Notes: a model not told the origin generated them from the letters alone. Shown: positions 1-8,779, numbered from the stretch's first letter. The stretch: 64,000 nt of DNA from Jiangella alkaliphila (GCF_900105925.1 NZ_LT629791.1:682001-746000), one strand, 5' to 3'. Numbers and translations: made by a program.

Positions 1-587
1 AGGTCGGCGCCGACGTCGGCGGCCTTCGTGAAGATGCCACCGCCGACACGCATGAACATCGCGAGCAGCGCGGCGCCGAAGCCGAAGCCCTCGAGCACCG
101 TCGGTGCGTCCTCCTGGTAGGCGAGAACGACGATGGCCGCGCCCAGGAGTCCGAGACCGACGGTGGCCATGCCGACGGCGCCACCGGTGCGGAACGCGAC
201 CTTCATCGCCGGGTCGCGGCCCTCGTCACGAGCGGCGGCGGCGACACGGACGTTCGCCCGTGTGGCCAGCCACATGCCCATGTAGCCGATGGCGGCGGAG
301 AAGGCCGCACCGACCAGGAAGAACAGCGACCGGCCGAACCGGACGCCGGGATCCCCGGGAAGCAGGAAGAGCAGCCCGAACACCAGCACCACGAAGATGG
401 CCAGCGTCCGGAACTGCCGGTTGAGGTAGGCCGCGGCGCCCTCCTGGACGGCGCGCGCGATCGTCTTCATGCTCTCGGTGCCCTCAGGGGCAGCGAGAAC
501 CTCCCGGCGAAACAGCGCCGCCATAGCGAGGGCTGCCACCGCGATCAACGCGACGACAACCACATAGGAGAGGTTGAGCCCGGTCAT
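1..587 (-). CDS. hppA: Proton-pumping membrane pyrophosphatase, N-terminal part (cut by window edge)
   Basis: Integral membrane pump that couples hydrolysis of pyrophosphate to ion export. Only about 195 residues are present; the gene runs off the left edge. The N-terminus MTGLNLSYVVVVALIAVAAL is a membrane segment, followed by further hydrophobic helices and the family motif GGGIFTKAADVGADL at the window edge. The start is an ATG at 585-587 preceded by a strong AAGGAGG site. The residues that separate potassium-dependent from potassium-independent pumps lie outside the window. In Streptomyces this gene also neighbours bldG, which supports the call. Confidence 0.93.
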   Translation of the reverse strand, partial: MTGLNLSYVVVVALIAVAALAMAALFRREVLAAPEGTESMKTIARAVQEGAAAYLNRQFRTLAIFVVLVFGLLFLLPGDPGVRFGRSLFFLVGAAFSAAIGYMGMWLATRANVRVAAAARDEGRDPAMKVAFRTGGAVGMATVGLGLLGAAIVVLAYQEDAPTVLEGFGFGAALLAMFMRVGGGIFTKAADVGAD

Positions 588-823
588 TCGTCCTCCTTGA
601 CGTCGCCCTCGGGCAGGGCGTTGAAACAGCTGTTCGCGCCCGGTCCGTTGGACCGACCGCTGACAGGAATCGGCTCGTTCGGTGTCGCCGGACCGCAACG
701 TGGGCAGGATCCGGCCGACCTGCGGAGTCTAGAGTGCTCTAGCCCCAAAGTTCACGTCGGTCCCCTACCGACATCGTCATCGTCGTGTGAAAGTACCCAC
801 ACGACGCGACCGCAACGGGCCAC
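588..823. other. Intergenic region between hppA and bldG; no anti-sigma gene
   Basis: About 236 bases with no credible coding frame. It holds a perfect palindrome CTAGAGTGCTCTAG (729-742), a short hairpin GTCGGT/ACCGAC (756-772) and the stronger hairpin annotated separately at 781-806. In Streptomyces an anti-sigma factor gene normally sits between hppA and bldG; here there is no room for it. Confidence 0.6.
781..806 (-). terminator. Stem-loop downstream of bldG
   Basis: Perfect 9-bp inverted repeat, CGTCGTGTG at 781-789 and CACACGACG at 798-806, with an 8-nt loop. It lies 17 bases beyond the bldG stop codon. There is no T tract, as is common for actinobacterial terminators. Confidence 0.6.
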
Positions 824-1171
824 TCAGGGCATGTCCGTGGCGGCCACGGCCTCCTCGAGCGTCTCGTGGATCGGGAAGACCTTCGTGAGACCGGTGATGC
901 GGAAGATCTTCAGGATGCGCTCCTGGTTACAGACGAGCCGGAGGGAGCCGTCGTGCTGGCCGACCCGCTTCAGGCCGCCGACGAGGACGCCGAGCCCGGT
1001 GGAGTCGAGGAACTCGACCTCACGCATGTCGACGACGATGTGGTAGTGACCCGAGTCGACGAGCTCGACCAGCTGGTCGCGCAGTCTCGGCGCCGTGTAG
1101 ACGTCGATCTCACCACCGACCGCGACCACGCTGCGGCCACTCTCGGTACGGGTCGACAACGACAGGTCCAC
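824..1171 (-). CDS. bldG: Anti-sigma factor antagonist, STAS domain, BldG type
   Basis: Single-domain STAS protein of 115 residues that releases a sigma factor by binding its anti-sigma factor in the cytoplasm, controlled by phosphorylation of a serine. The phosphorylation motif [13 protein letters not shown] is present, and with the GTG start at 1169-1171 the serine falls at residue 57, the position I recall for Streptomyces BldG. The opening VDLSLSTRT also matches BldG. The start has a GGAGGA site 6 bases upstream; an upstream in-frame codon would only add seven residues. The genes on either side (hppA and the DUF1998 helicase) match Streptomyces bldG synteny. The usual neighbouring anti-sigma gene is missing. 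Confidence 0.92.
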   Translation of the reverse strand: MDLSLSTRTESGRSVVAVGGEIDVYTAPRLRDQLVELVDSGHYHIVVDMREVEFLDSTGLGVLVGGLKRVGQHDGSLRLVCNQERILKIFRITGLTKVFPIHETLEEAVAATDMP

Positions 1172-1260
1172 GCAGATCCTCCATGCCTCCATCGGTCAAC
1201 ACACAGCGCTCACCGCGTGCCGGGCTCATCCGCATTCAACCATGATGCGAGACTCACGAG

Positions 1261-3768
1261 GTGCCCCGCCCGAACGACCTGCTCGATGTCCTGCTGACCG
1301 GTCCGCACCGGACCGGACGTGTCACGCACATCGAATCGATCCCCGCCCGGGCCGCCAAGCCCGGCACGTGGCCGCTCTGGGTGGATCCCGTCGTGCGCGA
1401 TCGCTTCATGACCGCTGGCATCGTAGCGCCCTGGGCCCATCAGGCACAGGCCGCTGCTCTGGCCTGGTCCGGTCGGCACGTCGTCATCGCCACCGGTACC
1501 GCGTCGGGGAAGTCGCTCGCCTACCAACTGCCGGCGCTGACGGCGGCCCGTACAGGACGGCGCCTCGGCGGCACGACGCTGTACATCTCGCCGACCAAGG
1601 CGCTGGCCGCGGACCAGCTGCGCTCGCTCGACGACCTGGGCGTCCCAGGCGTCATGGCGACGACGTACGACGGCGACACCCCGATCGAGCTGCGCGACGT
1701 GGCCCGCACGCATGCGACGTACCTGCTCACCAACCCGGACATGCTGCACCACGCGGTGCTCCCGGCGCACCACCGCTGGGCCGGCTTCCTGCGGTCGCTG
1801 CGGTTCGTGGTCGTCGACGAGTGCCACGGCTACCGCGGCGTCTTCGGCTCCCACGTCGCGCAGGTCCTGCGGCGGCTGCGGCGCGTCTGCAAGATCTACG
1901 GGTCGTCGCCGACGTTCGTCCTCGCCTCGGCGACGACGGCGAATCCGGCCCGCACCGCCGAGCTGCTCATCGGGATGCTGCCCATCGAGGCCGTCACGGA
2001 GGACTGTTCGCCCAGCGGCGCGAAGACGTTCCTGCTCTGGGAGCCGCCCCTCCTCGGCGACGGCGCCGGGCGGGGCGCGCGCGGCGCCGACACCGGCGGG
2101 CTGGGCAGCGGTCGTACGGACGTGTCTTCCGCCGGGCCTGCCAACCCGATTTCCGGCAACGCCAACCCCGGCAGCACGGCCCCGGGCGGTCCGCCTGCGG
2201 CTGGTGCCGTCGTCGTCGGCCCCGGTGCCAGCACCACCGACTCGGCCGGTTCCGGTTCGTGGGGCGTCGACGGCGGGACGGCACGGCGGCGCAGCGTGCT
2301 GGCCGAGACCGCTGACCTGCTCACCGACCTCGTCGTGGCCGACGCCCGGACCGTCGCGTTCGTGCGGTCCCGGCGCGCCGCCGAGACCGTCGCCGGGCTG
2401 GCACGGTCGGCGTTGTCCGAGGTCGACGCGTCGTTGCCGGACCGGGTCGCGTCGTACCGCGCCGGCTATCTGGCCTACGAGCGCCGGTCGCTGGAGGCGG
2501 CGCTCAACGACGGGTCGCTGGTCGGCCTCGCCGCGACGACGGCGCTCGAGCTCGGCGTCGACGTGAGCGGGCTGGACGCCGTGCTGATCGCCGGCTGGCC
2601 GGGGACCCGGGCGTCGCTGTGGCAGCAGGCCGGGCGAGCCGGGCGCGCTGGTCAGGAGAGCCTGGCGGTCCTGGTGGCCAGCGACAACCCGCTCGATTCG
2701 TACCTCGTGCAACACCCCGAGGCGATCTTCGAGCAGCCTGTCGAGGAGACGGTGCTGGATCCGGACAACCCCTACGTCCTGGCGCCGCACTTGTGCGCCG
2801 CCGCCGCCGAGCGTCCGTTGACGGTCGAGGACGCGGCCATCTTCGGCCCGTCGACCGAGGACGTCCTGCCCACACTGGAACACCGGCGGCTGCTGCGGCG
2901 GCGGGTCAAGGCCGAGACCACCTGGCACTGGACCAAGCGGGAACGCCCGACCGACCTGGCTGACCTGCGCGGGTCCGGCGGACTGGTCAGCCTCGTCGAG
3001 GTGGGCACCGGCCGCGTGCTCGGCACCGTCGACGGCGTCCGGGCGCATTCGACCGCCCACGAGGGCGCCGTCTACGTCCACCAGGGCGACACCTATGTCA
3101 TCGAGAGCCTGGACCTCGACGAGGGCGTCGCGATGGCGCAACCCGGCGCGCCGGACTACACGACGACGGCGCGCGAGGTCAGCACGCTGCGGGTGCTGGA
3201 GGAGTCGGCGTCGGAGAAGTGGGGGTCGGCGCGCCTCGCGTTCGGCACCGTCGAGGTGGTCAGCCAGGTCGTCGGGTACCTCAAGCGGGCGCTGCGCAGC
3301 GGCGAGGTGCTCGGCGAAGTCCCGCTCGACCTGCCCGAACGCCGGCTGCGGACCCGTTCCGTCTGGTGGACGCTGCCCGACGACGCGATCGCCGCCGCCG
3401 GGGTGTCGATGGCGGACGCGCCAGGCGCGGCGCACGCGGCCGAGCACGCCTCGATCGGGATCCTGCCGCTGGTGGCCAGCTGCGACCGCTGGGACATCGG
3501 CGGGCTGTCGACGGTCCTGCATCCGGACACCGGCATGCTCACGGTCTTCGTGCATGACGGTCACCCCGGTGGCGCGGGCTTCGCCGAACGCGGCTTCCAC
3601 GCGGCGCGCTCCTGGCTGACGGCGACGCGCGACACGATCGCCGCCTGCCCTTGCCCCGACGGCTGCCCATCGTGCGTGCAGTCGCCGAAGTGCGGCAACG
3701 GCAACGAGCCGCTCGACAAGGCCGGGGCGGTCCGGCTGCTGGACGTGCTGCTGTCCGCGACCGACTGA
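1261..3768 (+). CDS. DEAD/DEAH-box helicase with DUF1998 zinc domain (MrfA/YprA-like)
   Basis: Superfamily 2 ATPase of 835 residues of the Lhr/YprA type; B. subtilis MrfA of this family acts in mitomycin damage repair. Walker A ATGTASGKS is at residues 77-85, motif Ia SPTKALAADQL near 110, Walker B VVVDECH near 183-189, and QAGRAGRAGQ marks motif VI. The C-terminal DUF1998 domain carries a cysteine cluster (residues 796-811) expected to bind metal. Residues about 267-340 are a Gly/Ala/Ser/Pro-rich insert between the two RecA lobes that looks disordered. The start is GTG at 1261, divergent from bldG. A function in DNA repair is inferred from the family. Confidence 0.9.
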   Translation: MPRPNDLLDVLLTGPHRTGRVTHIESIPARAAKPGTWPLWVDPVVRDRFMTAGIVAPWAHQAQAAALAWSGRHVVIATGTASGKSLAYQLPALTAARTGRRLGGTTLYISPTKALAADQLRSLDDLGVPGVMATTYDGDTPIELRDVARTHATYLLTNPDMLHHAVLPAHHRWAGFLRSLRFVVVDECHGYRGVFGSHVAQVLRRLRRVCKIYGSSPTFVLASATTANPARTAELLIGMLPIEAVTEDCSPSGAKTFLLWEPPLLGDGAGRGARGADTGGLGSGRTDVSSAGPANPISGNANPGSTAPGGPPAAGAVVVGPGASTTDSAGSGSWGVDGGTARRRSVLAETADLLTDLVVADARTVAFVRSRRAAETVAGLARSALSEVDASLPDRVASYRAGYLAYERRSLEAALNDGSLVGLAATTALELGVDVSGLDAVLIAGWPGTRASLWQQAGRAGRAGQESLAVLVASDNPLDSYLVQHPEAIFEQPVEETVLDPDNPYVLAPHLCAAAAERPLTVEDAAIFGPSTEDVLPTLEHRRLLRRRVKAETTWHWTKRERPTDLADLRGSGGLVSLVEVGTGRVLGTVDGVRAHSTAHEGAVYVHQGDTYVIESLDLDEGVAMAQPGAPDYTTTAREVSTLRVLEESASEKWGSARLAFGTVEVVSQVVGYLKRALRSGEVLGEVPLDLPERRLRTRSVWWTLPDDAIAAAGVSMADAPGAAHAAEHASIGILPLVASCDRWDIGGLSTVLHPDTGMLTVFVHDGHPGGAGFAERGFHAARSWLTATRDTIAACPCPDGCPSCVQSPKCGNGNEPLDKAGAVRLLDVLLSATD

Positions 3769-3844
3769 CCCGCGCTATATCCGCACGTCGGCGGGCGGGT
3801 CGTCGCTACGGTGAGACGTAGGGGGTCGATGAAGGGGTGTCGCC

Positions 3845-4258
3845 GTGGGTCTGGTCGCTGTCGCACTGATCGTTCTCCTGCTCGCTTTGTTGTTGACCAT
3901 CGGTGTGCTCACCGGCGCCGGTGAGTCGCTCTCGGTGGACCTGCTCGGTTCCGAGGTCACGACGTCGGGGTCCGGGCTGTACATCGCCGGGTTGATCACC
4001 GGCCTCGCGACGCTGGCCGCGTTGTGGCTGCTGCGGATCGGGCTGCGCAAGGAGCTGAAGCAACGCAAGCGGATCCGCGACCTAGAGCGACGTGCCGGTG
4101 GCGGCGCCGACGAACCGCACGGCACGCCGGCCGACGAGCGTCCGTCCTCCGACGCCGACCGTCCGCGATCCGACGAAGACGAGCACCGTCGCGACAAGGA
4201 CGGCGACCCGGAGCCGGCCCGCGCTGACTCCGGGACAACCGACCGCGACCGCTCCTGA
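3845..4258 (+). CDS. Small two-helix membrane protein, LapA/DUF1049-like
   Basis: 137-residue protein of unknown function. It has two hydrophobic helices (about residues 2-20 and 45-62), then a basic segment (RIGLRKELKQRKRIRDLERR) and a long tail very rich in Asp, Arg, Glu and Pro that should be disordered in the cytoplasm. The layout resembles LapA-domain proteins, but similarity is topological rather than motif-based. The start is GTG at 3845 with an AAGGGG-like site upstream. It stands alone between the helicase and the EamA gene. Confidence 0.65.
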   Translation: MGLVAVALIVLLLALLLTIGVLTGAGESLSVDLLGSEVTTSGSGLYIAGLITGLATLAALWLLRIGLRKELKQRKRIRDLERRAGGGADEPHGTPADERPSSDADRPRSDEDEHRRDKDGDPEPARADSGTTDRDRS

Positions 4259-4419
4259 CCGCTGCCCCGCCAATCGACCACGCACGGCCACCGGCTCCGT
4301 GCCCGAGCGCCGGCCGCGCCATGACGGCCGACGGACGACCGTGCCGCCGCCTTGTGCGGCGCGGCAGCACGCGTCCGCGGGGTCCCCAGCACGCCGGACG
4401 GGTACGTCGAACCACCACC

Positions 4420-4425
4420 TAGGCT
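4420..4425 (+). promoter_or_regulatory. -10 element of a leaderless EamA transcript
   Basis: TAGGCT lies 6 bases before the GTG start at 4432, the spacing expected when transcription starts at the start codon. No Shine-Dalgarno sequence is visible, which agrees with leaderless translation. Confidence 0.55.
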
Positions 4426-4431
4426 GGCCGC

Positions 4432-5301
4432 GTGACGTCGCCGCTGGGGTCGATCCCCGCACCTGGGCTGGTGCTCGGCGGCATCTTCTCCCTCCAGATC
4501 GGCGCCGGTCTCGCGAAGGGCCTGTTCGACACGCTGCCGCCGACCGCCGTCGTGTTCCTGCGGCTGGCGTTCTCGGCCGTGGCGCTGGCGGCCATCACCC
4601 AGCGGGCGGTCCGCGCCGCGCTGCGTCGTGCCTCGCGCGGTGACCTGGGGCTCGCGGTCACCTTCGGGCTCTCGCTGGCCGCGATGAACATCGCGATCTA
4701 CGAGTCCTTCTCCCGCATCCCGCTCGGCGTCGCCGTCACGATCGAGTTCATCGGCCCGCTCGGGGTGGCGGTCGCGCTGTCGCGCCGTCGGCTCGACCTG
4801 GTCTGGGTGCTGCTCGCCGCCACCGGGGTCGTGCTGCTGGCCCGCGGCGGGCCGGGCGGCATCGATCCGGTGGGCGTGCTGTTCGCACTGGTGGCAGCCG
4901 TTGGCTGGGCGGCGTACATCCTGCTCGGCAAGCAGCTGGGCCAGCGGTTCCCGGGATCGTCCGGCCTGACCGTGGCCAGCGTCGTGGGCGCCGTCGCGGT
5001 GGCACCGATCGGACTGACCACGGGCGGTGCCGACCTCTGGCAGACGCACGTGCTGGTGTTGGCGGCAGGGATCGCGCTGTTGTCATCGGTGATTCCGTAC
5101 TCCTTCGAACTCGAGGCGTTGCGTCGCATGCCGGCGACGGTGTTCGGGATCTTGATGAGCCTCGAACCGGCGGCGGCCGCGCTGGTCGGGCTCGTGGTGC
5201 TGAACGAGGTGCTGCACGTCCAGGAATGGATCGCGATCGGGCTCGTCGTGGCAGCCTGTCTCGGCGCGACTCGGCAACCAGCGAGCCGCGCCGAGACCTG
5301 A
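4432..5301 (+). CDS. EamA-family (DMT) metabolite exporter
   Basis: Ten-helix inner-membrane transporter of 289 residues with two EamA repeats (about 10-135 and 145-280). Motifs such as NIAIYESFSRIPLGVAVTIEF and LEPAAAALVGLVVLNE at the ends of the repeats resemble RhtA-type threonine/homoserine exporters. Substrate cannot be read from the sequence. The GTG start is supported by the leaderless promoter just upstream. It is monocistronic: the next genes are on the opposite strand. Confidence 0.85.
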   Translation: MTSPLGSIPAPGLVLGGIFSLQIGAGLAKGLFDTLPPTAVVFLRLAFSAVALAAITQRAVRAALRRASRGDLGLAVTFGLSLAAMNIAIYESFSRIPLGVAVTIEFIGPLGVAVALSRRRLDLVWVLLAATGVVLLARGGPGGIDPVGVLFALVAAVGWAAYILLGKQLGQRFPGSSGLTVASVVGAVAVAPIGLTTGGADLWQTHVLVLAAGIALLSSVIPYSFELEALRRMPATVFGILMSLEPAAAALVGLVVLNEVLHVQEWIAIGLVVAACLGATRQPASRAET

Positions 5302-5355
5302 CCTCGCCGGAGCTGCCCACGCACGGAGGTCGCCCCCACGCCGGACCGCCATTCC

Positions 5356-5724
5356 TTAGCCAGGTCGCGGCGGGCCGGCGCGGGCACGCCGGTCCTGGGC
5401 GGGCAGCCACGGCAACGCTGACGTGGTCTCGACCCGCACCTGGACCTCCACCTCCATGCCGTCGATGACGCAGTCGCGGAGGACGGCACCGTTGGCATCG
5501 GCGATGCGGCCGGCGTCGGCGCAGGGATCCGCTGAGCCGAACGCCAGCCGGTTCGCCGCCGCCAGCGCGGCGAGGTCTGCCGCCGCGGCCGCCCGATGAC
5601 GAGCCGACTGACCCGCCGCCAGGACCGCCACGGCCTGCAACGCGACCATGACCACCAGCACGATCGACAGGATGAACACCGTTCCCGCGCCGCGCTGGCT
5701 GCAGCGGCGTCGGACCGGCATCAT
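5356..5724 (-). CDS. TadE-like pseudopilin, Rv3654c type
   Basis: 122-residue membrane-anchored protein. After a short basic head, QRGAGTVFILSIVLVVMVALQ forms a pilin-like N-terminal helix beginning just after a glycine, as in prepilin-peptidase substrates, but the usual glutamate at +5 is absent. The exported part is small and has two cysteines near CADAG and RDCVI that could form a disulfide. Its start overlaps the stop of the upstream TadE gene (ATGA), so it is the last gene of the pilus operon. Known relatives are described as helicase/secretion-neighbourhood TadE-like proteins. Confidence 0.82.
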   Translation of the reverse strand: MMPVRRRCSQRGAGTVFILSIVLVVMVALQAVAVLAAGQSARHRAAAAADLAALAAANRLAFGSADPCADAGRIADANGAVLRDCVIDGMEVEVQVRVETTSALPWLPAQDRRARAGPPRPG

Positions 5725-6137
5725 CCCGCCTCGGCCAGCGCGACCGAGCCGCCCGACACCGTCGGCGCCGGAAGCGTGTCGCCCAACGGACCCGGCATGG
5801 ACATCCGCGCGCTGACCCGGACCTCGATCGTCCCGCCGATCTCGTCGACGTCGACGTCCGCGCCCGCCGGCGCCGCCTCGGCCGCGACGTCACGGACGAC
5901 CGCCAGGTCCTCGCCTCGTGCTGCTGCCCGCGCCGCCTCACGAGCGGCGTCGGTGCACCTCAGATGCCCAGCGGCGATCGTCACCGCCCAGACCGCCATG
6001 AGCAGCACCAGCACGAGTGCCGGGAACCCGGCGGCGATCTCGGCCGTCACCATGCCGCGGTCGTGGGCCGACGTCAGGCGTCGCAATCGGCTGCCGATGC
6101 CTGGATCGCCCCGCGCCGTGGGTCGCCGGCGGCTCAT
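5721..6137 (-). CDS. TadE-family minor pilin
   Basis: 138-residue minor pilin of a Tad (Flp) pilus. A 27-residue basic leader ends in HDRG, followed by MVTAEIAAGFPALVLVLLMA, matching the processing pattern G|xxxxE plus hydrophobic helix. The mature domain is about 110 residues with a TadE-like AREAARAAARGE segment. It overlaps its neighbours on both sides by 4 bases, showing translational coupling with the pilin gene and the TadE-like gene. Confidence 0.87.
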   Translation of the reverse strand: MSRRRPTARGDPGIGSRLRRLTSAHDRGMVTAEIAAGFPALVLVLLMAVWAVTIAAGHLRCTDAAREAARAAARGEDLAVVRDVAAEAAPAGADVDVDEIGGTIEVRVSARMSMPGPLGDTLPAPTVSGGSVALAEAG

Positions 6138-6322
6138 CCGCCGATCACCCCGAACGCCTTGTCGATGACGTTGCTGAGCAGGTCCTGAATCGGCTCACTG
6201 GTCAGCAGCTTGTAGAGCACGCCGCCGAAGCCGCACGCCGCGACAGTCCCGACGGCGTACTCAGCGGTCGTCATACCGCGCTCGCTACGCAGCCGGCCGA
6301 ACCGGTTGATGATCTTGGACAT
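6134..6322 (-). CDS. Flp-type pilin, DUF4244
   Basis: 62-residue major pilin candidate. The leader MSKIINRFGRLRSERG precedes MTTAEYAVGTVAACGFGGVL, an almost ideal Flp processing site (G then Glu-Tyr at +5/+6) and hydrophobic helix. The ATG at 6320-6322 is preferred over a longer frame because it gives a normal Flp leader and follows a GGAGG-like site. It is the first gene of the three-gene pilin operon. No prepilin peptidase is encoded in the window. Confidence 0.87.
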   Translation of the reverse strand: MSKIINRFGRLRSERGMTTAEYAVGTVAACGFGGVLYKLLTSEPIQDLLSNVIDKAFGVIGG

Positions 6323-6494
6323 GGTAGGAACCTCCCTGGAAACCGGCGGACCGGCCGGCGCGGAGGCCGCGTTCTGCAGGCCTGCGACCAGGTTCTTCGG
6401 CCGGACGGGCGGATCCCAGCGCCGATCGCGATTTTGGGGACAACCAACGGAATCGGGTCGGCCTGTGGACAAGCCCGGCCCTGACGGCGTCCGC

Positions 6495-6923
6495 TCAGGC
6501 GTAGGACCAACCGGACCAGGCGGTGATCTCGATCAGGATGATCGGCCCGCGCGGAGGATCGGCGCGGTACTGGCCGTAGCGAAGGCTCAGCACGACGAGC
6601 GCGCCGTCGCGCCCGCGGCCGTCGTCGAGGACGACCGCGCGACCGTCGGCTCGGACCCACCAGAGCCGGGTCCAGTCCTCGTCGTAGTGGTCGCACATGA
6701 TCGCTACGAACGGGTTCTCGGCGATGTTGCGCAGCCGCTGCAAGGCGAGGGTGGTCTTCGGCTTCTGGTCGACGGCGATCGCGACGCGGTCGGTTCCGGA
6801 CGCCGACACCAGGGCGAACGTGATGGGGACCAGGTGCGGACGGCCATCGGCACCAGTGGTCGCCAAGTGCGCGACCCGGGCAGCCGCCATCCGCTGCCTG
6901 CACACCTCTGGCGTCAGCCGCAC
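6495..6923 (-). CDS. PPOX-class probable F420-dependent oxidoreductase (Rv0121c-like)
   Basis: 142-residue split-beta-barrel flavin/F420 protein. The N-terminus MRLTPEVCRQRMAAARVAHL and the following TTGADGRPHLVPI are typical of the PPOX family TIGR03668. Other recognisable parts are AIAVDQKPKT and an aromatic-rich stretch near DEDWTRLWWVRADG. Family members reduce substrates with F420H2 or FMN; the substrate here is unknown. It sits between the tadC and pilin genes on the same strand but has no obvious pilus role and is probably an insertion into the Tad locus. Confidence 0.83.
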   Translation of the reverse strand: MRLTPEVCRQRMAAARVAHLATTGADGRPHLVPITFALVSASGTDRVAIAVDQKPKTTLALQRLRNIAENPFVAIMCDHYDEDWTRLWWVRADGRAVVLDDGRGRDGALVVLSLRYGQYRADPPRGPIILIEITAWSGWSYA

Positions 6924-6961
6924 GACGCATCACCGCCCAGGTCGAGGCTACCGGCGCGGTG

Positions 6962-7894
6962 TCAGAGCAGCAGTGGACCCGACGTCGCGATGACCGGCAC
7001 GACGCCGACCAGCACGAACGCCGGCAGGAAGCAGAGTCCCAGCGGCGCGGCGGCCCGAGCGCCCAGCGAACGGGCCCGAGCCTCGCCCGCCCACCGCGCG
7101 GCGTCGCGGGCGTCGGCGGACACGCGCTCCAGGACGGGCGACGGAGACGTCCCACGAGTCATCGCCGCGGTGAGCGCTCTGGACAGCGGCCGCACCGCGG
7201 GCTCGGCGGCGAGATCGGCCCAGGCGACGCCCGGTTCGACGCCGACGTTCGCAGCCGCGGCGGCGTCGATGAGAGCACGGCCGAGCGGTCCGCCGATCGC
7301 CGCGCCGACGGTCTCGGCGGCGACCGCGGGTGGACAGCCCGCCGAGAGCGCCGCCGTCATGAGGTCGGCGGCCAGCGGCAGCATCGCGACGACCCGTTCG
7401 CGCTCACGTTTGCGGGCCGCCGGTTCGAGCCGGCCCAGGCCGTACCAAGCTCCGGCCACGACACCAGCTCCCACGACGAACCCCACGGCGCCGCCGATCA
7501 GCCAGACCGCGGCGACTCCGGCGATCGCCGCGGCGAGCCCTCGGGTGTGACGCGGGGCTGCTGCACGATCGGGGCGCTCCAGACCTCCCGACCGCTTGGC
7601 CGGCAGGAGAGGCGTCGGCCGGCCGAACCGCACCGGCCGCTCCGCCCGGCGACCGGTCGACCCGTCGGCGACCAGGCCATGACCCGAACCGTCGACCACC
7701 CGGCCACGGCCTAACCCGTCCATCAGGTCCTCGGCGGAGGCGTCTGCCACAGCCGGGCCGCGGGAACCCGTCCGTCTCCTGATCAAACGGGGTTCGCGGT
7801 GGTGCAGGACGGAGCGCAGCCGGGCGACTCCCGGCGCCGGTGCGAACGCCACGACCGCGGCAAGAGCGGCACATGTCATGGCCAGCAGGGTCAT
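6962..7894 (-). CDS. tadC: Tad pilus inner-membrane protein TadC (T2SS F domain)
   Basis: 310-residue membrane protein of the Tad pilus platform. The N-terminal helix and two central helices (IAGVAAVWLIGGAVGFVVGA) are followed by a T2SSF domain with the pattern AADLMTAALSAGCPPAVAAE and a final pair of hydrophobic stretches ending at SGPLLL. It follows tadA and tadB in the same orientation, the usual order tadA-tadB-tadC. A 48-residue polar linker around residue 50-95 is rich in Arg and Gly. Confidence 0.87.
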   Translation of the reverse strand: MTLLAMTCAALAAVVAFAPAPGVARLRSVLHHREPRLIRRRTGSRGPAVADASAEDLMDGLGRGRVVDGSGHGLVADGSTGRRAERPVRFGRPTPLLPAKRSGGLERPDRAAAPRHTRGLAAAIAGVAAVWLIGGAVGFVVGAGVVAGAWYGLGRLEPAARKRERERVVAMLPLAADLMTAALSAGCPPAVAAETVGAAIGGPLGRALIDAAAAANVGVEPGVAWADLAAEPAVRPLSRALTAAMTRGTSPSPVLERVSADARDAARWAGEARARSLGARAAAPLGLCFLPAFVLVGVVPVIATSGPLLL

Positions 7895-7957
7895 GATCGG
7901 TTCACCGTCCTTGCTCGTCGGGCCTCATCGGAGCCCCGCAGGCCGGGCTCGGCGAGG

Positions 7958-8779
7958 TCACGATTCCCACGATGACCTCGTCTGTTGCGACGCCCGGTCG
8001 ACCCAGACCAGGCCCATCGCGACGAACAGCGCGGCCAGGATCAGGCAGGCGAGGCCGTACGGCGTGCCGGTGAGGAACCCGGCCGCGTCGGCGTCGCCCG
8101 CCGAGAACAACAGCAGCGTCGCCACCGGCAAGCAGGCCATGAGCCGCGCCGTGGCCCGGACCGACGCCAGCTGGGTGTCGGCCTCGCGCCGGACGGTCGC
8201 CTCGGCTCGAACCGAGTCGGCCACCGCGACCAGCACCGAGGACAGGGCGGCGCCGGTGCGTTCGGACACCTCCCAGGCGGCAGCGACCGCTCGAAGCGCG
8301 CCCGCACCTGCCAACGCGCCGGTGGCCCGAAGCGCGGCTGCCGGATCGCCGCCGAGCGCGGCTCGTCCGGCGGCGGGACCGAACAGGTCGGGCCACTCGG
8401 TGGCGACCGCGCTGAGCGCGTGGGCCGGTGGGACACCTGAGGCGAGCTCGCCCGCGAGGGCCACGCAACCCTCGGCGACCTCGGACTCCCGCCGCCGCCG
8501 GTCCTGTCGCTGCCGCCGACGCCGCAGCAGAGACCGCCCGAGCGGGACGGCGAGCAGCCCGCCCACCAGCCCGGCCGGTCCGGCCAGAGCAAGTCCACCG
8601 ACCCCTGCCGCGACCGCTGCACCGAACAGGACGACGCGCGGCGACAGCGAATCCGGCCCCATCGCACGACGATGGGCCGGCCGGCCGAGCCGCGTCTCCA
8701 GCAACGACGGCCGCCCGGTCCAGACGACCGCCGCCAAACCACCCAGCACGATCGCCAGTAGCTCCGTCACGGCTCCCAC
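7958..8779 (-). CDS. tadB: Tad pilus inner-membrane protein TadB (T2SS F domain)
   Basis: 273-residue platform protein. Hydrophobic helices lie at the start (LLAIVLGGLAAVVW), around residues 50-75 and at the C-terminus (MACLPVATLLLFSAG and LACLILAALFVAMGLVWV). The cytoplasmic loop carries the T2SSF pattern CVALAGELASGVPPAHALS. The start overlaps the end of tadA by 13 bases, so translation is likely coupled. Works with TadC to couple the TadA ATPase to pilin assembly. Confidence 0.87.
   Translation of the reverse strand: MGAVTELLAIVLGGLAAVVWTGRPSLLETRLGRPAHRRAMGPDSLSPRVVLFGAAVAAGVGGLALAGPAGLVGGLLAVPLGRSLLRRRRQRQDRRRRESEVAEGCVALAGELASGVPPAHALSAVATEWPDLFGPAAGRAALGGDPAAALRATGALAGAGALRAVAAAWEVSERTGAALSSVLVAVADSVRAEATVRREADTQLASVRATARLMACLPVATLLLFSAGDADAAGFLTGTPYGLACLILAALFVAMGLVWVDRASQQTRSSWES

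Noticed and set aside
104-424. Arg-rich plus-strand frame at the left edge
   Set aside because: Shadow of hppA on the minus strand.
1210-3600. Long minus-strand open frame opposite the helicase (796 codons)
   Set aside because: Antisense shadow of a high-GC gene: composition is Arg/Gly/Asp/Gln-rich with no domain, while the plus strand encodes a full helicase.
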